This document shows positions 1-10,219 of a stretch of DNA of 64,000 nt, piece after piece. The position numbers and the translations under genes were made by a program. The notes below the pieces were generated by a model. The model ran no database searches and was not told the origin of the DNA. It worked only from the letters and a program-made list of their open reading frames with translations. Source of the stretch: Aquimarina agarilytica ZC1. GTDB taxonomy: Bacteria > Bacteroidota > Bacteroidia > Flavobacteriales > Flavobacteriaceae. The number at the start of each line of letters is the position of its first letter. The stretch's first letter is position 1. The stretch is taken from positions 69,498-133,497 of the forward strand of contig NZ_JH621253.1 of assembly GCF_000255455.1 (NCBI RefSeq), in the 5' to 3' direction.

Positions 1-131
1 ACGGTTTTGAGTTTGGTTTAGGTGGTGAATTAGCTATTGGAACAGATAAATTACATCAGCGTGGCCCAATAGGATTGCAGCATTTAGTAACCAATAAATG
101 GTATGTACATGGCGAAGGACAAATCCGTTAA
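1..131 (+). CDS. proA: ProA, gamma-glutamyl phosphate reductase, C-terminal end only
   Basis: A frame opening at base 3 runs to a TAA at 129-131 and encodes the last 42 residues of a protein; the rest lies before the window. The fragment contains [14 protein letters not shown] and ends VHGEGQIR, the conserved tail of glutamate-5-semialdehyde dehydrogenase (the motif LHxRGPxGLxxLTTxKW in the family). ProA reduces gamma-glutamyl phosphate to glutamate-5-semialdehyde, the second step of proline synthesis. The identification is strengthened by the next gene, proB, which encodes the enzyme for the first step and overlaps this one by about 29 bases, so the two are probably translationally coupled. 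Confidence 0.85.
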   Translation, partial: GFEFGLGGELAIGTDKLHQRGPIGLQHLVTNKWYVHGEGQIR

Positions 132-894
132 AAAGCGTTTATTGCTTAAAATAGGGAGTAATACGCTTACGCAGGAAACTGATGCCATTTCCAGAGAGAA
201 GTTAGCTGATATAGCTAGTCAGGTAAAACAATTACAAGATGAATATGATTTTATTATTGTAAGTTCTGGGGCAATAGCAGCAGCAAAAGAGTTTGTAAAA
301 TTACAAACAAAAGATACCGATATTCAAGTAAAACAGGCCTTAGCTAGTATTGGTCAACCTTATTTGATGCGGTTATTTCAAGATGCTTTTGCTAAAGAAG
401 CTTTGTTGACATCACAGTGTTTACTCTCTTATGCCGATTTTGAAAATGAAGCGACACAGAAAAATATATCGAATACCATATCCGTATTACTAGCCAATGG
501 TTATATCCCTATTATAAATGAAAATGACACCGTTTCAACTGAAGAAATTAAGTTTGGAGATAATGATAAGTTAGCCGCCTTAACAGCCTCATTATTACAA
601 GTTGATTTGTGTGTAATTGCGACAAATACCAATGGGATTTATACTAAAGCTTCAATGAAATCGGGTGTTCCTGAAACGATTCAAGAAGTAACAGATTTAG
701 AAGCCTTAAAAACTGAAGTCTCTGAAAGTAAATCCTCACACGGAACAGGAGGAATGACCTCAAAAATCCAAGCAGCCGAAATTTTACAAAAAAATAAGAT
801 TGAATTGTGGATTGTGAATGGGTTGGTTGACGGGTTTTTAGTAGATTCGCATCAAGGTAAGAATACGTTTACAAAAATTGATGTAAAAAGATAA
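103..894 (+). CDS. proB: ProB, glutamate 5-kinase (short form without PUA domain)
   Basis: Phosphorylates glutamate to gamma-glutamyl phosphate, the first step of proline synthesis, in the cytoplasm. The 263-residue protein is an amino-acid kinase: [12 protein letters not shown] at about 13-24 is the phosphate-binding strand, IIVSSGAIA follows at about 50, the substrate loop IINENDTVS is at about 136-145, and [12 protein letters not shown] at about 214-225 is the nucleotide-binding loop. It stops after the kinase domain and lacks the C-terminal PUA domain of the roughly 367-residue E. coli enzyme. The start at 103 or the ATG at 109 are both possible; both lie inside the end of proA, so translation is probably coupled. 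A terminator at 994-1023 ends the unit. Confidence 0.9.
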   Translation: MYMAKDKSVKKRLLLKIGSNTLTQETDAISREKLADIASQVKQLQDEYDFIIVSSGAIAAAKEFVKLQTKDTDIQVKQALASIGQPYLMRLFQDAFAKEALLTSQCLLSYADFENEATQKNISNTISVLLANGYIPIINENDTVSTEEIKFGDNDKLAALTASLLQVDLCVIATNTNGIYTKASMKSGVPETIQEVTDLEALKTEVSESKSSHGTGGMTSKIQAAEILQKNKIELWIVNGLVDGFLVDSHQGKNTFTKIDVKR

Positions 895-993
895 AGGAGT
901 AAGATTTTAATATTTAGTGATTTAAAATTAAAATATTTGAGAAAATTAGAAGCTAAATTATAATCATTTAAAATGTGTTTTCTAAATTAAATA

Positions 994-1023
994 AAAAGGG
1001 CTTGATTTAAATCGAGTCCTTTT
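994..1023 (+). terminator. Hairpin terminator after proAB
   Basis: AAAAGGGCTTGATTT (994-1008) pairs with AAATCGAGTCCTTTT (1009-1023) through 15 positions, two of them G-T wobbles. The right arm ends in TTTT and is followed by TGTG. It lies about 100 bases after proB and separates the proline genes from the exopolysaccharide block. Confidence 0.65.
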
Positions 1024-1176
1024 GTGTTTTGTAGGGGTAATTAGTTGAGTAAAACGATGTAGTGAACTTTGTTGTTCTTTTTTTTGTAAGTAAATTATTT
1101 CAAATGCTTACAAGGATTAGGTAAAATATTTGAAAACTACTACATTCGTGCGTATTAAATTTTGCTAAAATAAATT

Positions 1177-2571
1177 ATGATAAAAAATATTTGTTGTATT
1201 GGAGCTGGTTATGTTGGAGGCCCAACAATGGCAGTAATAGCGAATAAATGTCCAGATATAAAGGTTCATGTAGTTGATTTAAATGAGCAGCGAATTGCAG
1301 ATTGGAACGCTGATGATTTTTCAAAATTACCTGTATATGAACCGGGATTGGATGAGGTAGTAAAAGAAGCAAGAGGAAGAAATTTGTTTTTCTCGACAAA
1401 AGTAGATGAAGCCATACAGGAAGCTGATGCTATTTTTATTTCAGTGAATACTCCAACCAAAACTTACGGAGTAGGCAAGGGAATGGCGGCCGATTTGAAG
1501 TATATAGAATTATGTGCTCGCCAAATAGCTTCGGTAGCTACGACCGATAAAATAGTTATCGAAAAATCAACCTTACCTGTACGTACAGCAGAAGCCATTC
1601 AAAATATTCTTAAAAATACTGGTAATGGCGTTAATTTTGAAGTATTATCAAACCCAGAGTTTTTAGCCGAAGGTACTGCAGTTAATGATTTAATGAAACC
1701 AGATAGAGTATTAATTGGAGGAAGTGAAACGCCGGAAGGTCAAAAAGCCATTGAAGCTTTAGTAGCTGTATATGCTAATTGGGTGCCTAAGGAAAATATA
1801 TTAACGACCAATGTGTGGTCTTCAGAATTATCAAAATTAACTGCTAATGCATTTTTAGCACAGCGTGTATCATCAGTAAATGCGTTGTCAGAATTGTGTG
1901 AACATACAGGAGCAGATATTAATGAGGTGTCTAGAGCTATAGGAACAGATTCTAGAATAGGACCGAAGTTCTTAAAAGCCTCGGTAGGTTTTGGGGGGTC
2001 CTGTTTTCAGAAGGATATATTGAATTTAGTGTATATTTCTAAGTCATATGGGCTTACAGAAGTAGCAGATTATTGGGAGCAAGTGATTATAATGAATGAT
2101 CATCAAAAGCGTCGTTTTGCAGCTAATATTGTAAAGACACTTTATAATACGGTATCGGGTAAAGAGATTAGTTTATTAGGATGGGCGTTTAAAAAGGATA
2201 CCAATGATACTCGTGAGTCAGCAGCTATTTATGTATGTGATGAATTATTGAATGAAAGAGCAAACATTAGAGTATACGATCCAAAAGTATCGGCATCAAA
2301 AGTGTATACAGATTTAGATTATTTAGACACACGATCCTCAGAAGAAAATGAATCATTGGTAAGTGTAGTTAATGATCCGTATGAATCCTGCAAAGGAGCC
2401 CATGCGATAGCTATAATGACAGAATGGGATGAATTTAAAACTTATGATTGGCAAAAAATATATGAACAAATGCAAAAACCAGCCTTTATATTTGATGGTA
2501 GGAATTTGTTAGATGTTCCCAAATTAGAGGCTATAGGTTTTAAGGTATACAGTATAGGAATCGGTAAATAA
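1177..2571 (+). CDS. ugd: UDP-glucose 6-dehydrogenase
   Basis: Oxidises UDP-glucose to UDP-glucuronic acid with two NAD+, supplying an acidic sugar donor for the polysaccharide. The 464-residue protein starts with the Rossmann motif [10 protein letters not shown], has the UDP-binding region [11 protein letters not shown] at about 168-178, and the catalytic cysteine in [10 protein letters not shown] near residue 276. The C-terminal UDP-binding domain includes [14 protein letters not shown]. The length and the second motif resemble the longer animal/plant-like class of UGDH rather than the roughly 390-residue E. coli Ugd. It is the first gene of the exopolysaccharide block; the promoter should lie in 1024-1176, but I find no clear consensus there. 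Confidence 0.93.
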   Translation: MIKNICCIGAGYVGGPTMAVIANKCPDIKVHVVDLNEQRIADWNADDFSKLPVYEPGLDEVVKEARGRNLFFSTKVDEAIQEADAIFISVNTPTKTYGVGKGMAADLKYIELCARQIASVATTDKIVIEKSTLPVRTAEAIQNILKNTGNGVNFEVLSNPEFLAEGTAVNDLMKPDRVLIGGSETPEGQKAIEALVAVYANWVPKENILTTNVWSSELSKLTANAFLAQRVSSVNALSELCEHTGADINEVSRAIGTDSRIGPKFLKASVGFGGSCFQKDILNLVYISKSYGLTEVADYWEQVIIMNDHQKRRFAANIVKTLYNTVSGKEISLLGWAFKKDTNDTRESAAIYVCDELLNERANIRVYDPKVSASKVYTDLDYLDTRSSEENESLVSVVNDPYESCKGAHAIAIMTEWDEFKTYDWQKIYEQMQKPAFIFDGRNLLDVPKLEAIGFKVYSIGIGK

Positions 2572-2581
2572 TCATAATCAA

Positions 2582-3589
2582 GTGAGTTCAAGCAAAACAG
2601 TAAAACACGTAATTCTTACCGGAGGAGTAGGAAGTAGACTTTGGCCTTTATCAAGGAAAAGTACTCCAAAACAATATATTAAGTTATTTAAAGGGAAGTC
2701 ACTTTTTGAAATGACTATTAAACGAAATTTGCAAATAGCTAATGATGTAGTCGTAGTAGGTAATATAGATAATTATCATTTGAGTAATGAGGTGGTTAAT
2801 TCTTTGGGAGTTAGTCCGTTAAATATAATAGAGGCGACTCCACGTAATACAGCAGCAGCTATTGCTTTTGCTGCTTTTGCGACATCAAAAGATGCGGTAT
2901 TAGTGGTGACACCTTCGGATCATATTATTCAGAATGATGAATTGTATGAATTAGCTATGAAAAATGCGATTCAATTAGCTGAACAAGGGAACATAGTTAC
3001 CTTTGGGATTAATCCAACAAAACCAGAAACAGGTTATGGGTACATAGAGTTTGAGGGTAATGATGTGCTTTCATTTCGAGAAAAACCAAACAAAGAAACA
3101 GCAGAATATTTTATAGAACAAGGTAATTTTTTATGGAATAGTGGGATGTTTTGTTTTAAAGCTTCTGTATTATTAGAAGAGTTAAAGAAATTTGAGCCAG
3201 AAGTATATGAAGCTTCAAAAAAAGCATGGGAGCATTCAATAGATGGGAAGCTAAGTATAGAAGATTCAAAAAAGATTCCTTCCATTAGTATTGATTATGC
3301 TGTGATGGAGCGTAGTAAAAAGATAAAAGTAGTACCTGGAGCTTTTGAATGGTCAGATTTAGGTTCCTTTGAGTCGATTTATGATTATTTAAAATCGATA
3401 GGACATTCTATAGATGAAAATGGGAATATGGTCATAGGGAGTGATGTATATACTGCTTTTTTAGGCTTAGAAGATACTATTTTTGTGCATACTAAGGATG
3501 CGAATTTAATTTTACAAAAAGAAAAGGCGCAGCAGGTTAAAAAATTATATAATGCATTGGATCGTGTAGATTCAAGATTATTGGATTAA
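2582..3589 (+). CDS. manC: Mannose-1-phosphate guanylyltransferase
   Basis: Makes GDP-mannose from mannose-1-phosphate and GTP, the precursor for the next two enzymes. The nucleotidyltransferase signature HVILTGGVGSRLWPLSR occurs at about 9-25, followed by STPKQY; EATPRNTAAAIAFAA, VVTPSDHII and FREKPNKETAEYF are typical of ManC/CpsB. At 335 residues it has only the transferase domain and lacks the C-terminal phosphomannose isomerase domain of many ManC proteins. The chosen start is GTG at 2582, ten bases after the ugd stop; no in-frame ATG lies close by, and starting later would cut the GTP-binding loop. Part of a tightly packed + strand operon. Confidence 0.9.
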   Translation: MSSSKTVKHVILTGGVGSRLWPLSRKSTPKQYIKLFKGKSLFEMTIKRNLQIANDVVVVGNIDNYHLSNEVVNSLGVSPLNIIEATPRNTAAAIAFAAFATSKDAVLVVTPSDHIIQNDELYELAMKNAIQLAEQGNIVTFGINPTKPETGYGYIEFEGNDVLSFREKPNKETAEYFIEQGNFLWNSGMFCFKASVLLEELKKFEPEVYEASKKAWEHSIDGKLSIEDSKKIPSISIDYAVMERSKKIKVVPGAFEWSDLGSFESIYDYLKSIGHSIDENGNMVIGSDVYTAFLGLEDTIFVHTKDANLILQKEKAQQVKKLYNALDRVDSRLLD

Positions 3590-3592
3590 TAT

Positions 3593-4546
3593 ATGATATC
3601 AAAGGATTCAAAAATATATATAGCAGGTCATCGCGGTATGGTTGGGAGTGCCATATGGCGTCAATTAAAAGCCATTGGTTATACTAATCTTGTAGGTAAA
3701 ACGAGTAAAGAACTTGATTTGCGAAGCCAAGCAGAAGTTATCTCTTTTTTTAAAGAAGAAAAACCAGAGGTAGTCATTGATGCAGCAGCTAGGGTAGGAG
3801 GTATATTGGCTAATAATGATTTTCCATACCAGTTTTTAATGGAAAATATGCAAATACAGAATAATTTAATAGACACCGCATTACAAGCTGGAGTCGAAAA
3901 ATTTATTTTTTTAGGAAGTTCCTGTATTTATCCCAAGTTAGCCCCACAGCCATTAAAAGAGGATTGTTTGTTAACAGATTCATTAGAGCCAACCAATGAG
4001 TGGTATGCTATAGCAAAAATATCAGGAGTGAAATCATGTGAAGCTATCCGTAAGCAGTTTGATAAAGATTATGTTAGTTTAATGCCTACAAATTTATATG
4101 GTACCCATGATAATTTTGATCTAAAAACTTCACATGTATTACCGGCTATGATACGTAAGTTTCATGAGGCTAAATTAAACAACCATGCGCCTGTTAATTT
4201 ATGGGGCAGTGGTACACCAATGCGTGAGTTTTTATTTGTAGATGATATGGCCGCAGCAGTGGTATTTGCCTTGGAAAATAAATTGCCAGAGCATTTATAT
4301 AATATTGGTACAGGCGAAGATTTGACCATAAAGGCATTAGCAGAAACGATCCAAGAAGTGGTTGGTCATACAGGAGCTATAGTTTGGGATAGTTCAAAAC
4401 CGGATGGTACTCCACGGAAATTGATGGATATATCAAAAATGCATGAATTAGGTTGGAAGCACCAAGTAGACTTAACTACAGGAATAAGAAAAACCTACAA
4501 TTGGTTTTTAGAGAATATAGAAGAGATAAAAGAAGTTAAAATGTAG
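3593..4546 (+). CDS. fcl: GDP-L-fucose synthase
   Basis: Epimerase/reductase that converts GDP-4-keto-6-deoxy-mannose to GDP-L-fucose with NADPH. It is an extended short-chain dehydrogenase of 317 residues: the NADP motif AGHRGMVGSAIWR is at about 11-23, the catalytic triad includes the YxxxK pair in EWYAIAKISG at about 138-147, and GSSCIYPKLAPQP matches the family. The ATG lies three bases after the manC stop. Together with the downstream gmd gene it completes a GDP-mannose to GDP-L-fucose route, so the exported glycan is expected to contain L-fucose. Here fcl precedes gmd, although it acts after it. Confidence 0.93.
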   Translation: MISKDSKIYIAGHRGMVGSAIWRQLKAIGYTNLVGKTSKELDLRSQAEVISFFKEEKPEVVIDAAARVGGILANNDFPYQFLMENMQIQNNLIDTALQAGVEKFIFLGSSCIYPKLAPQPLKEDCLLTDSLEPTNEWYAIAKISGVKSCEAIRKQFDKDYVSLMPTNLYGTHDNFDLKTSHVLPAMIRKFHEAKLNNHAPVNLWGSGTPMREFLFVDDMAAAVVFALENKLPEHLYNIGTGEDLTIKALAETIQEVVGHTGAIVWDSSKPDGTPRKLMDISKMHELGWKHQVDLTTGIRKTYNWFLENIEEIKEVKM

Positions 4547-4593
4547 ATTTTATTTAGAATATAAAATAAAAATACAACGAAACAAAAAAGTAA

Positions 4594-5706
4594 ATGAAAG
4601 TAGCATTAATAACGGGAGTAACTGGCCAAGATGGCGCTTATTTAAGTGAGTTTTTATTAAAAAAAGGGTATCAAGTACATGGGATGAAGCGTAGGACTTC
4701 ATTATTTAATACAGACCGTATCGATCATTTGTATCAAGACCCTCATGTAGATAATCAAAATTTCTTTTTGCATTATGGTGATATGACCGATAGTACGAAT
4801 ATTACGCGTTTAATTAAAGAAATTCAGCCAGATGAGATTTACAATTTGGCAGCGATGAGCCATGTACATGTGTCGTTTGAAACACCAGAATATACAGGTA
4901 ACGCAGATGGATTAGGAACGCTTCGTATTTTAGATGCGGTTCGTTTATTAGGATTAGAAAAAAAGACACGTATTTATCAAGCATCCACTTCTGAGTTGTA
5001 TGGAAAAGTACAAGAGGTGCCTCAGTCTGAAACCACACCATTTTACCCACGTTCACCATACGCAGTAGCAAAAATGTATGCGTATTGGATTACAGTAAAT
5101 TACAGAGAGGCTTATGGAATGTATACCTGTAATGGTATTTTATTTAATCATGAGTCACCATTACGAGGAGAAACCTTTGTAACTCGAAAAATAACCAGAG
5201 CAACCTCACGCATAGCTTTAGGATTGCAGGATAAGTTCTATTTAGGGAACTTAGATGCCAAACGCGATTGGGGACATGCCAAGGATTATGTGCGCATGAT
5301 GTGGATGATCTTACAAGCAGAAGAGGCCGAAGATTGGGTAATTGCAACAGGAAAAACGACTACAGTCCGTGATTTTGTAAAAATGAGCTTTGCAGAAGTT
5401 GGAATTGAATTAGAATTCAAAGGAGAAGGAGTAGATGAAAAGGCTTATGTAAAAGCATGTACTAATCCTGAATACCAATTAGAAATAGGAAAAGAAGTAT
5501 TAGCTGTAGATCCAAAATATTTTAGACCAACCGAGGTTGATTTGTTAATAGGCGATCCTACAAAGGCTAATAAAAAATTAGGATGGATTCCAGAGCATGA
5601 TTTACCATCTTTAGTAAAGGATATGATGCAGAGTGACCTAAAGTTGATGAAAAAAGATCAGTATTTGAAAGATGGAGGGTATGTTACTTTGAATTATTTT
5701 GAGTAG
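4594..5706 (+). CDS. gmd: GDP-mannose 4,6-dehydratase
   Basis: Removes water from GDP-D-mannose to give GDP-4-keto-6-deoxy-D-mannose, the substrate of the Fcl enzyme encoded just upstream. The 370-residue protein shows the NADP motif [14 protein letters not shown] at about 8-21, the loop [16 protein letters not shown], the STSELYG strand, and the YxxxK catalytic pair in [27 protein letters not shown] is a Gmd signature. It is spaced 47 bases from fcl. Lengths and motifs are ordinary for the family, and no residue that I recognise as essential is missing. Confidence 0.95.
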   Translation: MKVALITGVTGQDGAYLSEFLLKKGYQVHGMKRRTSLFNTDRIDHLYQDPHVDNQNFFLHYGDMTDSTNITRLIKEIQPDEIYNLAAMSHVHVSFETPEYTGNADGLGTLRILDAVRLLGLEKKTRIYQASTSELYGKVQEVPQSETTPFYPRSPYAVAKMYAYWITVNYREAYGMYTCNGILFNHESPLRGETFVTRKITRATSRIALGLQDKFYLGNLDAKRDWGHAKDYVRMMWMILQAEEAEDWVIATGKTTTVRDFVKMSFAEVGIELEFKGEGVDEKAYVKACTNPEYQLEIGKEVLAVDPKYFRPTEVDLLIGDPTKANKKLGWIPEHDLPSLVKDMMQSDLKLMKKDQYLKDGGYVTLNYFE

Positions 5707-5759
5707 TAAATTAAAATTAAAAAAAAAATGAATATAATAAAAGAATAATACTGTTAGCT

Positions 5760-7232
5760 ATGCTAAAAAAAATTGAATCTAAAATAAGACATTTTGATTC
5801 ATTTAAATGGGGTTTTGTTCTAGTGTTTGTTAATATCATCAAACAAATAGTTTTGGTTCCTTTTTTTTTAAGTGGAGTAGGAAAAGAACAATATTCGCTT
5901 TGGTTAATATTTGCTTCTGTAATTTTTTTAATTAGAGCTATAAATTTAGGGCAACTTAATTATAGTTCTAATGTTATAAATATAAATTATCATTCAAAAT
6001 CAGATTTACGGGATGAGATTGGTGCGTCATTAGGGTCTAATTTTATTTTAATAGGATTACAGCTTTTAGTAGGATGTGTAATTAGTATGCCCTTTTTTTT
6101 GACAAAAATAACGGGTTTTAATTTAGATAAAATTTTAGAGCTTAATAGTTCTTTAGTTTTTATGTTATTATTATTTACTAGAATAGCTCATCAATTTTTT
6201 TCGTTGTTTTATTTGAGGCTTTTAGAACCTCTGGGTAAAATCTCTAAAAAAATTAAATATGATGCTATAGGTGAATTTATAGATATATTAGCAACAATGA
6301 TTTTGATTTTTTTAACTAAAAACCTATTATTTGTATCTTTAGGTATTTTAGTTTTTAATTTCATATATTTTTTAATTTCATATAATATTTTGAAAAATCA
6401 ATTAAAATTATTTTTTGTAGGAGTGAAAATTAATTTTAATAAGTCAATTGAGGTTATAGTAAATTCAACATCTTTATTAATTAGTTTTATAATAGAAAAG
6501 CTATATGAAAATGGCTTAAATATTTTTATAACATCGTTTTATTCCCCTTTGAAAGTTCCATTATTTTCAACAACTAGAACTGTTTCAAATTTATCGATAA
6601 GATGTTCTTTGGTTATTTCTGAACCTTTAATGCCTAATCTTCAAAAGAATTTTTCAAATAAAGATTTTGAAGGAATATTTGAAAATTTTATTTATTATTG
6701 GAAAATTACTTTTTTCCCTATACTTGTTGTCTTTTCGTTATTGTTACCCTTTATTGAAGATTTATATGTTTTTTGGACACTTGGTGAAATAAATTTTAAT
6801 TATGAGCTATTTGTATGGGTTTTCTTATCAGTTTTTTTTCTTAATTACTCATCAGTAATTTCCCAATTCTTTAGAAGAACAAATTATGCTAAGCAATTAA
6901 TCTTTTTTAATTTGGTAAAAACGGTTGTCACTTTAGCTGTATTATATTTTTATGGAATAACAGATAATATTACAGGAGCAGGAATTGCTGTTTTTATTGG
7001 AGAGTTTTTAAGTTCATGTATTATTATTTCTTTAATTTATCGAATTTATGGAAGAATATTTTTTCTTAAGATTTTCAAGTATTTTTTAATGTGTATAGCA
7101 TTTTCAATTAATTCTATTTTATTTTTAGAATTAAAGAATTATGTTTTGTTTATTGCTTTAAATTTCTTAATAATATTATATAATGTTAAAGGTTATTTTT
7201 TTAATACAAAAAATAGTTCCAGCAATAGTTAG
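5760..7232 (+). CDS. Polysaccharide flippase, Wzx/MATE-like
   Basis: A 490-residue protein made almost entirely of hydrophobic stretches, about 12 to 14 of them. It fits the Wzx family that flips lipid-linked repeat units across the inner membrane. The start MLKKIESKIRHFDSFKWGFVLVFVNIIKQ has the basic, then amphipathic, opening common in these proteins. Primary sequence is poorly conserved, so the call rests on topology, length and position between the nucleotide-sugar genes and the polymerase and transferases. From here to about 9070 the DNA is even richer in A and T than its surroundings, as often seen for wzx/wzy genes. Its last 50 bases overlap the next gene in another frame. Confidence 0.75.
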   Translation: MLKKIESKIRHFDSFKWGFVLVFVNIIKQIVLVPFFLSGVGKEQYSLWLIFASVIFLIRAINLGQLNYSSNVININYHSKSDLRDEIGASLGSNFILIGLQLLVGCVISMPFFLTKITGFNLDKILELNSSLVFMLLLFTRIAHQFFSLFYLRLLEPLGKISKKIKYDAIGEFIDILATMILIFLTKNLLFVSLGILVFNFIYFLISYNILKNQLKLFFVGVKINFNKSIEVIVNSTSLLISFIIEKLYENGLNIFITSFYSPLKVPLFSTTRTVSNLSIRCSLVISEPLMPNLQKNFSNKDFEGIFENFIYYWKITFFPILVVFSLLLPFIEDLYVFWTLGEINFNYELFVWVFLSVFFLNYSSVISQFFRRTNYAKQLIFFNLVKTVVTLAVLYFYGITDNITGAGIAVFIGEFLSSCIIISLIYRIYGRIFFLKIFKYFLMCIAFSINSILFLELKNYVLFIALNFLIILYNVKGYFFNTKNSSSNS

Positions 7233-7734
7233 AAGAATTCGTAATATAATAAGTTTATTTTGGTGGAAATTATACTTAAAATCGGTTGGAAAAAAGAGTA
7301 AAATTTATAGAAATGTAAAATTTTTAATTCCTAGTAATGTTAGTATTGGTAGGAATTGTTTAATTGATACAGGAGTTAATTTTTCAAGTGAAATTGAAAC
7401 AGGGACTTTGGAGATAAAGAACAACGTAAAGATTAATATAAATGTATTTCTTGATTACTCGGGAGGTGTAATTGTCTCTGATAATGTAGTGATATCAAGA
7501 GATACTTATATTGTTTCTCATTCACATGGTTATGATCCTTTATCTATACCTAAACCTAAACCACTAATAATAGAGGAAGGTGTATGGATTGGGGCTAAGG
7601 TTACAATTTGTGAAAATGTAACAATAATTGGGAAAAATTCTTTGATTGCAGCTGGCGCAGTTGTGACAAAAGATGTAAAGCCTAATACAATAGTGGGGGG
7701 GAATCCTGCAAAACTTATAAAAGTGAAGAGTTAA
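7183..7734 (+). CDS. Left-handed beta-helix acyltransferase (hexapeptide repeat)
   Basis: Likely O-acetyltransferase that decorates a sugar of the repeat unit. The 183-residue protein has a basic N-terminal segment (to about 50), then hexapeptide repeats typical of the LbetaH fold (VSIGRNCLID, GVWIGAKVTICENVTIIGKNSLIAAGAVV). It ends in VGGNPAKLIKV, the usual tail of the WcaF/WcaB/LacA group, with the catalytic-type histidine in SHSHGYDP. The ATG at 7183 lies 50 bases inside the flippase gene; a later start would remove part of the N-terminal helix but not the repeats. Acceptor and acyl donor cannot be read from sequence. Confidence 0.8.
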   Translation: MLKVIFLIQKIVPAIVRRIRNIISLFWWKLYLKSVGKKSKIYRNVKFLIPSNVSIGRNCLIDTGVNFSSEIETGTLEIKNNVKININVFLDYSGGVIVSDNVVISRDTYIVSHSHGYDPLSIPKPKPLIIEEGVWIGAKVTICENVTIIGKNSLIAAGAVVTKDVKPNTIVGGNPAKLIKVKS

Positions 7735-9081
7735 GTGAGTCTAACAATATTTTTTATTGGTATTTGGTTTTTGGTTTTATATTTGAGCGTGAACCGTTTG
7801 AATAAGAATATTGATATTTTTTCTCCAGTGAAATTATTGTCATTTTTATACCTAATTAGAAATGTCCCATACATTTTTTTTACTGCATTAGATATAAATT
7901 TTTTTAATGAAAGGGTTTTAAGATATTTTAATCTATATAATGAAATAACTTTAGATGAAGCTTTTGTAAACTACAGTATTATTCAAACGATTGCTTTTGT
8001 TTTTTTGATTTTGGGTATAAAAAGTGTTTATGTTAAATCAAATGAAGTTACATTAGAGCCATTAATATTTTTTAATAAAAAAGTAATAACTATGACAATT
8101 TATATAGCTTTTTTTATTGGTTTTGGTGGTTTCTTGATTTTTTTAAAAAATGTTGGAGGAATTAATTTTTTATTATCAAACTTAGATGATAGGGTAAATC
8201 TACAAAGTGGTAAGCACACGCTTAAGCTTGCGCCTTTAATGGGTATTTCTACGATATTTTCTATATTACTTATAAAATTGAATGGTTTTAAAAGAATTGA
8301 CTACGTACGTTTTTTTATTTTTTTAATCATTTCTATTATTTGTTTTTCTTCTACAGGAGGAAGAAAGTCTACTTTATATTTGTTAGTGTTATCATTTGCC
8401 TGTTATTCTTACTACATAAAAAGATTTTCTTTGAAAAAGATAAAGAAGAGTAGATTAGTATTTATTTCATCATTGATGTTTTTTTATGTTTTTTTAATGC
8501 CAGTTCTACGTTCCAAAGGAGGTTTTAATAATTTATTAAATGGAGAAGTTAGTTTGGTTGAAACAATAGGCTTAGATAAGTTCTTTTCTACATTATCGTA
8601 CACATATATTGATGTTTTTGCGGTTAATCATTTTAATAAAACAAATCTTTGGAATTTTAGTTCATTATTAACTATTCCATCAAATTTGCTAGATAGAAAA
8701 GCAGCTCAAGATAGACCGCCAATGGATGAAGGTACATATTTTGTTACATCAATAGTAAGGGGTGGAGATTATAAACCCTTAATTGCAAGAAAAGAATTGA
8801 GAGAATTTTCTTTTCCTATTGAAAATATGGGGTTTGCGTATGCAAATGCTTTATTGGTTGGAGTAATTATTTTTTTCTTTCTACAAGGCAAAATATTAGC
8901 ATTACTATACAGGAAGTTCATTCATTCACATTTGAATCCATTTTGGTTTTACATCTATGTATTCTGTGTTTTTAATTTTAATTTTAGCAGTCTTAGGATA
9001 ATGAATTTGTTAACAACGTCATTTTTGTTAATGGTATTTTTTATTTTGTATAAATATATGGAATCAGTTTATGAAAATTAG
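7735..9081 (+). CDS. Wzy-like polysaccharide polymerase (O-antigen polymerase type)
   Basis: A 448-residue integral membrane protein with about ten or more hydrophobic segments and a long hydrophilic stretch around residues 255-365, the layout expected of a Wzy polymerase with its large periplasmic loop. It contains STGGRKSTLY and LRSKGGFNNLL, of the kind seen in oligosaccharide repeat unit polymerases of the WzyE/EpsG type. It starts with GTG at 7735, directly abutting the TAA of the acyltransferase. The polymerase role is inferred from topology and from being the only other polytopic protein beside the flippase in the block; sequence alone does not prove it. Confidence 0.65.
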   Translation: MSLTIFFIGIWFLVLYLSVNRLNKNIDIFSPVKLLSFLYLIRNVPYIFFTALDINFFNERVLRYFNLYNEITLDEAFVNYSIIQTIAFVFLILGIKSVYVKSNEVTLEPLIFFNKKVITMTIYIAFFIGFGGFLIFLKNVGGINFLLSNLDDRVNLQSGKHTLKLAPLMGISTIFSILLIKLNGFKRIDYVRFFIFLIISIICFSSTGGRKSTLYLLVLSFACYSYYIKRFSLKKIKKSRLVFISSLMFFYVFLMPVLRSKGGFNNLLNGEVSLVETIGLDKFFSTLSYTYIDVFAVNHFNKTNLWNFSSLLTIPSNLLDRKAAQDRPPMDEGTYFVTSIVRGGDYKPLIARKELREFSFPIENMGFAYANALLVGVIIFFFLQGKILALLYRKFIHSHLNPFWFYIYVFCVFNFNFSSLRIMNLLTTSFLLMVFFILYKYMESVYEN

Positions 9082-10219
9082 TCAAGTAGTTACTTCGATA
9101 GATATTTCAACAGGTGGACCAGCACGAAGTGTAACCCATTTAATAAGTAATCTATGTGAGAATTTTAACGATAAAACTGTAACTCTAGATACTTTAAAGT
9201 CAGATAATCCTATTATTGAAGACTTTAGATTATCAAATGCAAAAGTTAGGTTTAATGATCAAATACGTTTAGGCTATTCTAAAGAATTAAAAAATAATTT
9301 AAAAAATTCTGATCAAGATTTATTTCATGGTCAAGGAATATGGCAAATGCCTGTGCATCAAATGGCTAAAACAGCCAGAAAAAAAGGAGTTCCCTACATC
9401 ATTACTCCTAGGGGAATGCTTGAACCATGGTCATTGGAACAAAGTAAATTGAAAAAAAAGCTAGCATTTTTTTTATTTCAACATAAAGATTTGAAAAAAG
9501 CAGCTTGTTTGCACGCCACAGCGGAATCAGAAGCTATAAGTATTAGAAAATTAGGATATGAAAACCCCATAGCTGTAATACCTAATGGAATTAATTTAGA
9601 TGAATTTCCTTTATATAATAAAATTAATAAGGAGAAAAAAAAGATTTTATTTTTATCAAGAATCCACCCTAAAAAAGGTATAGAGTTACTTTTTGAAGCA
9701 TGGGAGCAATTATCAAAAGATCAAAAAAATAATTGGATCGTAGAAATTATTGGTAATGGAGAAAAAACATACATAAATGAATTAAAAGAATTAGTAAAAG
9801 CTAAAAATTTAGATAATGAAATAAGCATTAAAAATCCTGTATTTGGAAAAGATAAAGTTACCGCCTATCAAAGTGCTGATTTATTTGTATTACCTACCTA
9901 CAGTGAAAATTTTGGAATTGTAATAGCCGAAGCATTAGCTTGTAATATTCCTGTGATTACAACAAAGGGAACACCCTGGGAAGATTTACAAACCAACAAT
10001 TGTGGTAAGTGGATTGACATTGGTACGGAACCTTTACGTTTATCTATGATTGAAATGATGAGTAAACCTGCCGAAGAATTAAGAATAATGGGTAAAAACG
10101 GAAGGGAACTGATTGAAAAGAAATACAGTATGTTAAGTGTAGCTAAACAAATGGAAGAACTGTATACTTGGATTGTAAAAAGTGATGTTTCTAAACCTAA
10201 TTTTGTAAAATTAGATTAA
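9071..10219 (+). CDS. Glycosyltransferase, GT4 family (GT-B fold)
   Basis: Adds a sugar from a nucleotide donor to the growing lipid-linked repeat unit at the cytoplasmic face. The 382-residue protein shows the GT-B architecture: a first domain with STGGPARSVTHLI (about 14-26) and ITPRGMLEPWS, a linker around IPNGINLDEFP (about 175-185), and a nucleotide-binding second domain with LFLSRIHPKKGIELLFEAW. The GT4 E-x7-E element lies in PTYSENFGIVIAEALA (about 276-291). It overlaps the polymerase gene by 11 bases and abuts the next gene, so it is part of the same transcript. Sugar specificity is unknown. Confidence 0.88.
   Translation: MKISQVVTSIDISTGGPARSVTHLISNLCENFNDKTVTLDTLKSDNPIIEDFRLSNAKVRFNDQIRLGYSKELKNNLKNSDQDLFHGQGIWQMPVHQMAKTARKKGVPYIITPRGMLEPWSLEQSKLKKKLAFFLFQHKDLKKAACLHATAESEAISIRKLGYENPIAVIPNGINLDEFPLYNKINKEKKKILFLSRIHPKKGIELLFEAWEQLSKDQKNNWIVEIIGNGEKTYINELKELVKAKNLDNEISIKNPVFGKDKVTAYQSADLFVLPTYSENFGIVIAEALACNIPVITTKGTPWEDLQTNNCGKWIDIGTEPLRLSMIEMMSKPAEELRIMGKNGRELIEKKYSMLSVAKQMEELYTWIVKSDVSKPNFVKLD

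Noticed and set aside
5729-5749. Tiny ATG frame of six codons before the flippase
   Set aside because: Too short to support as a gene; could be a chance frame in A-rich DNA.
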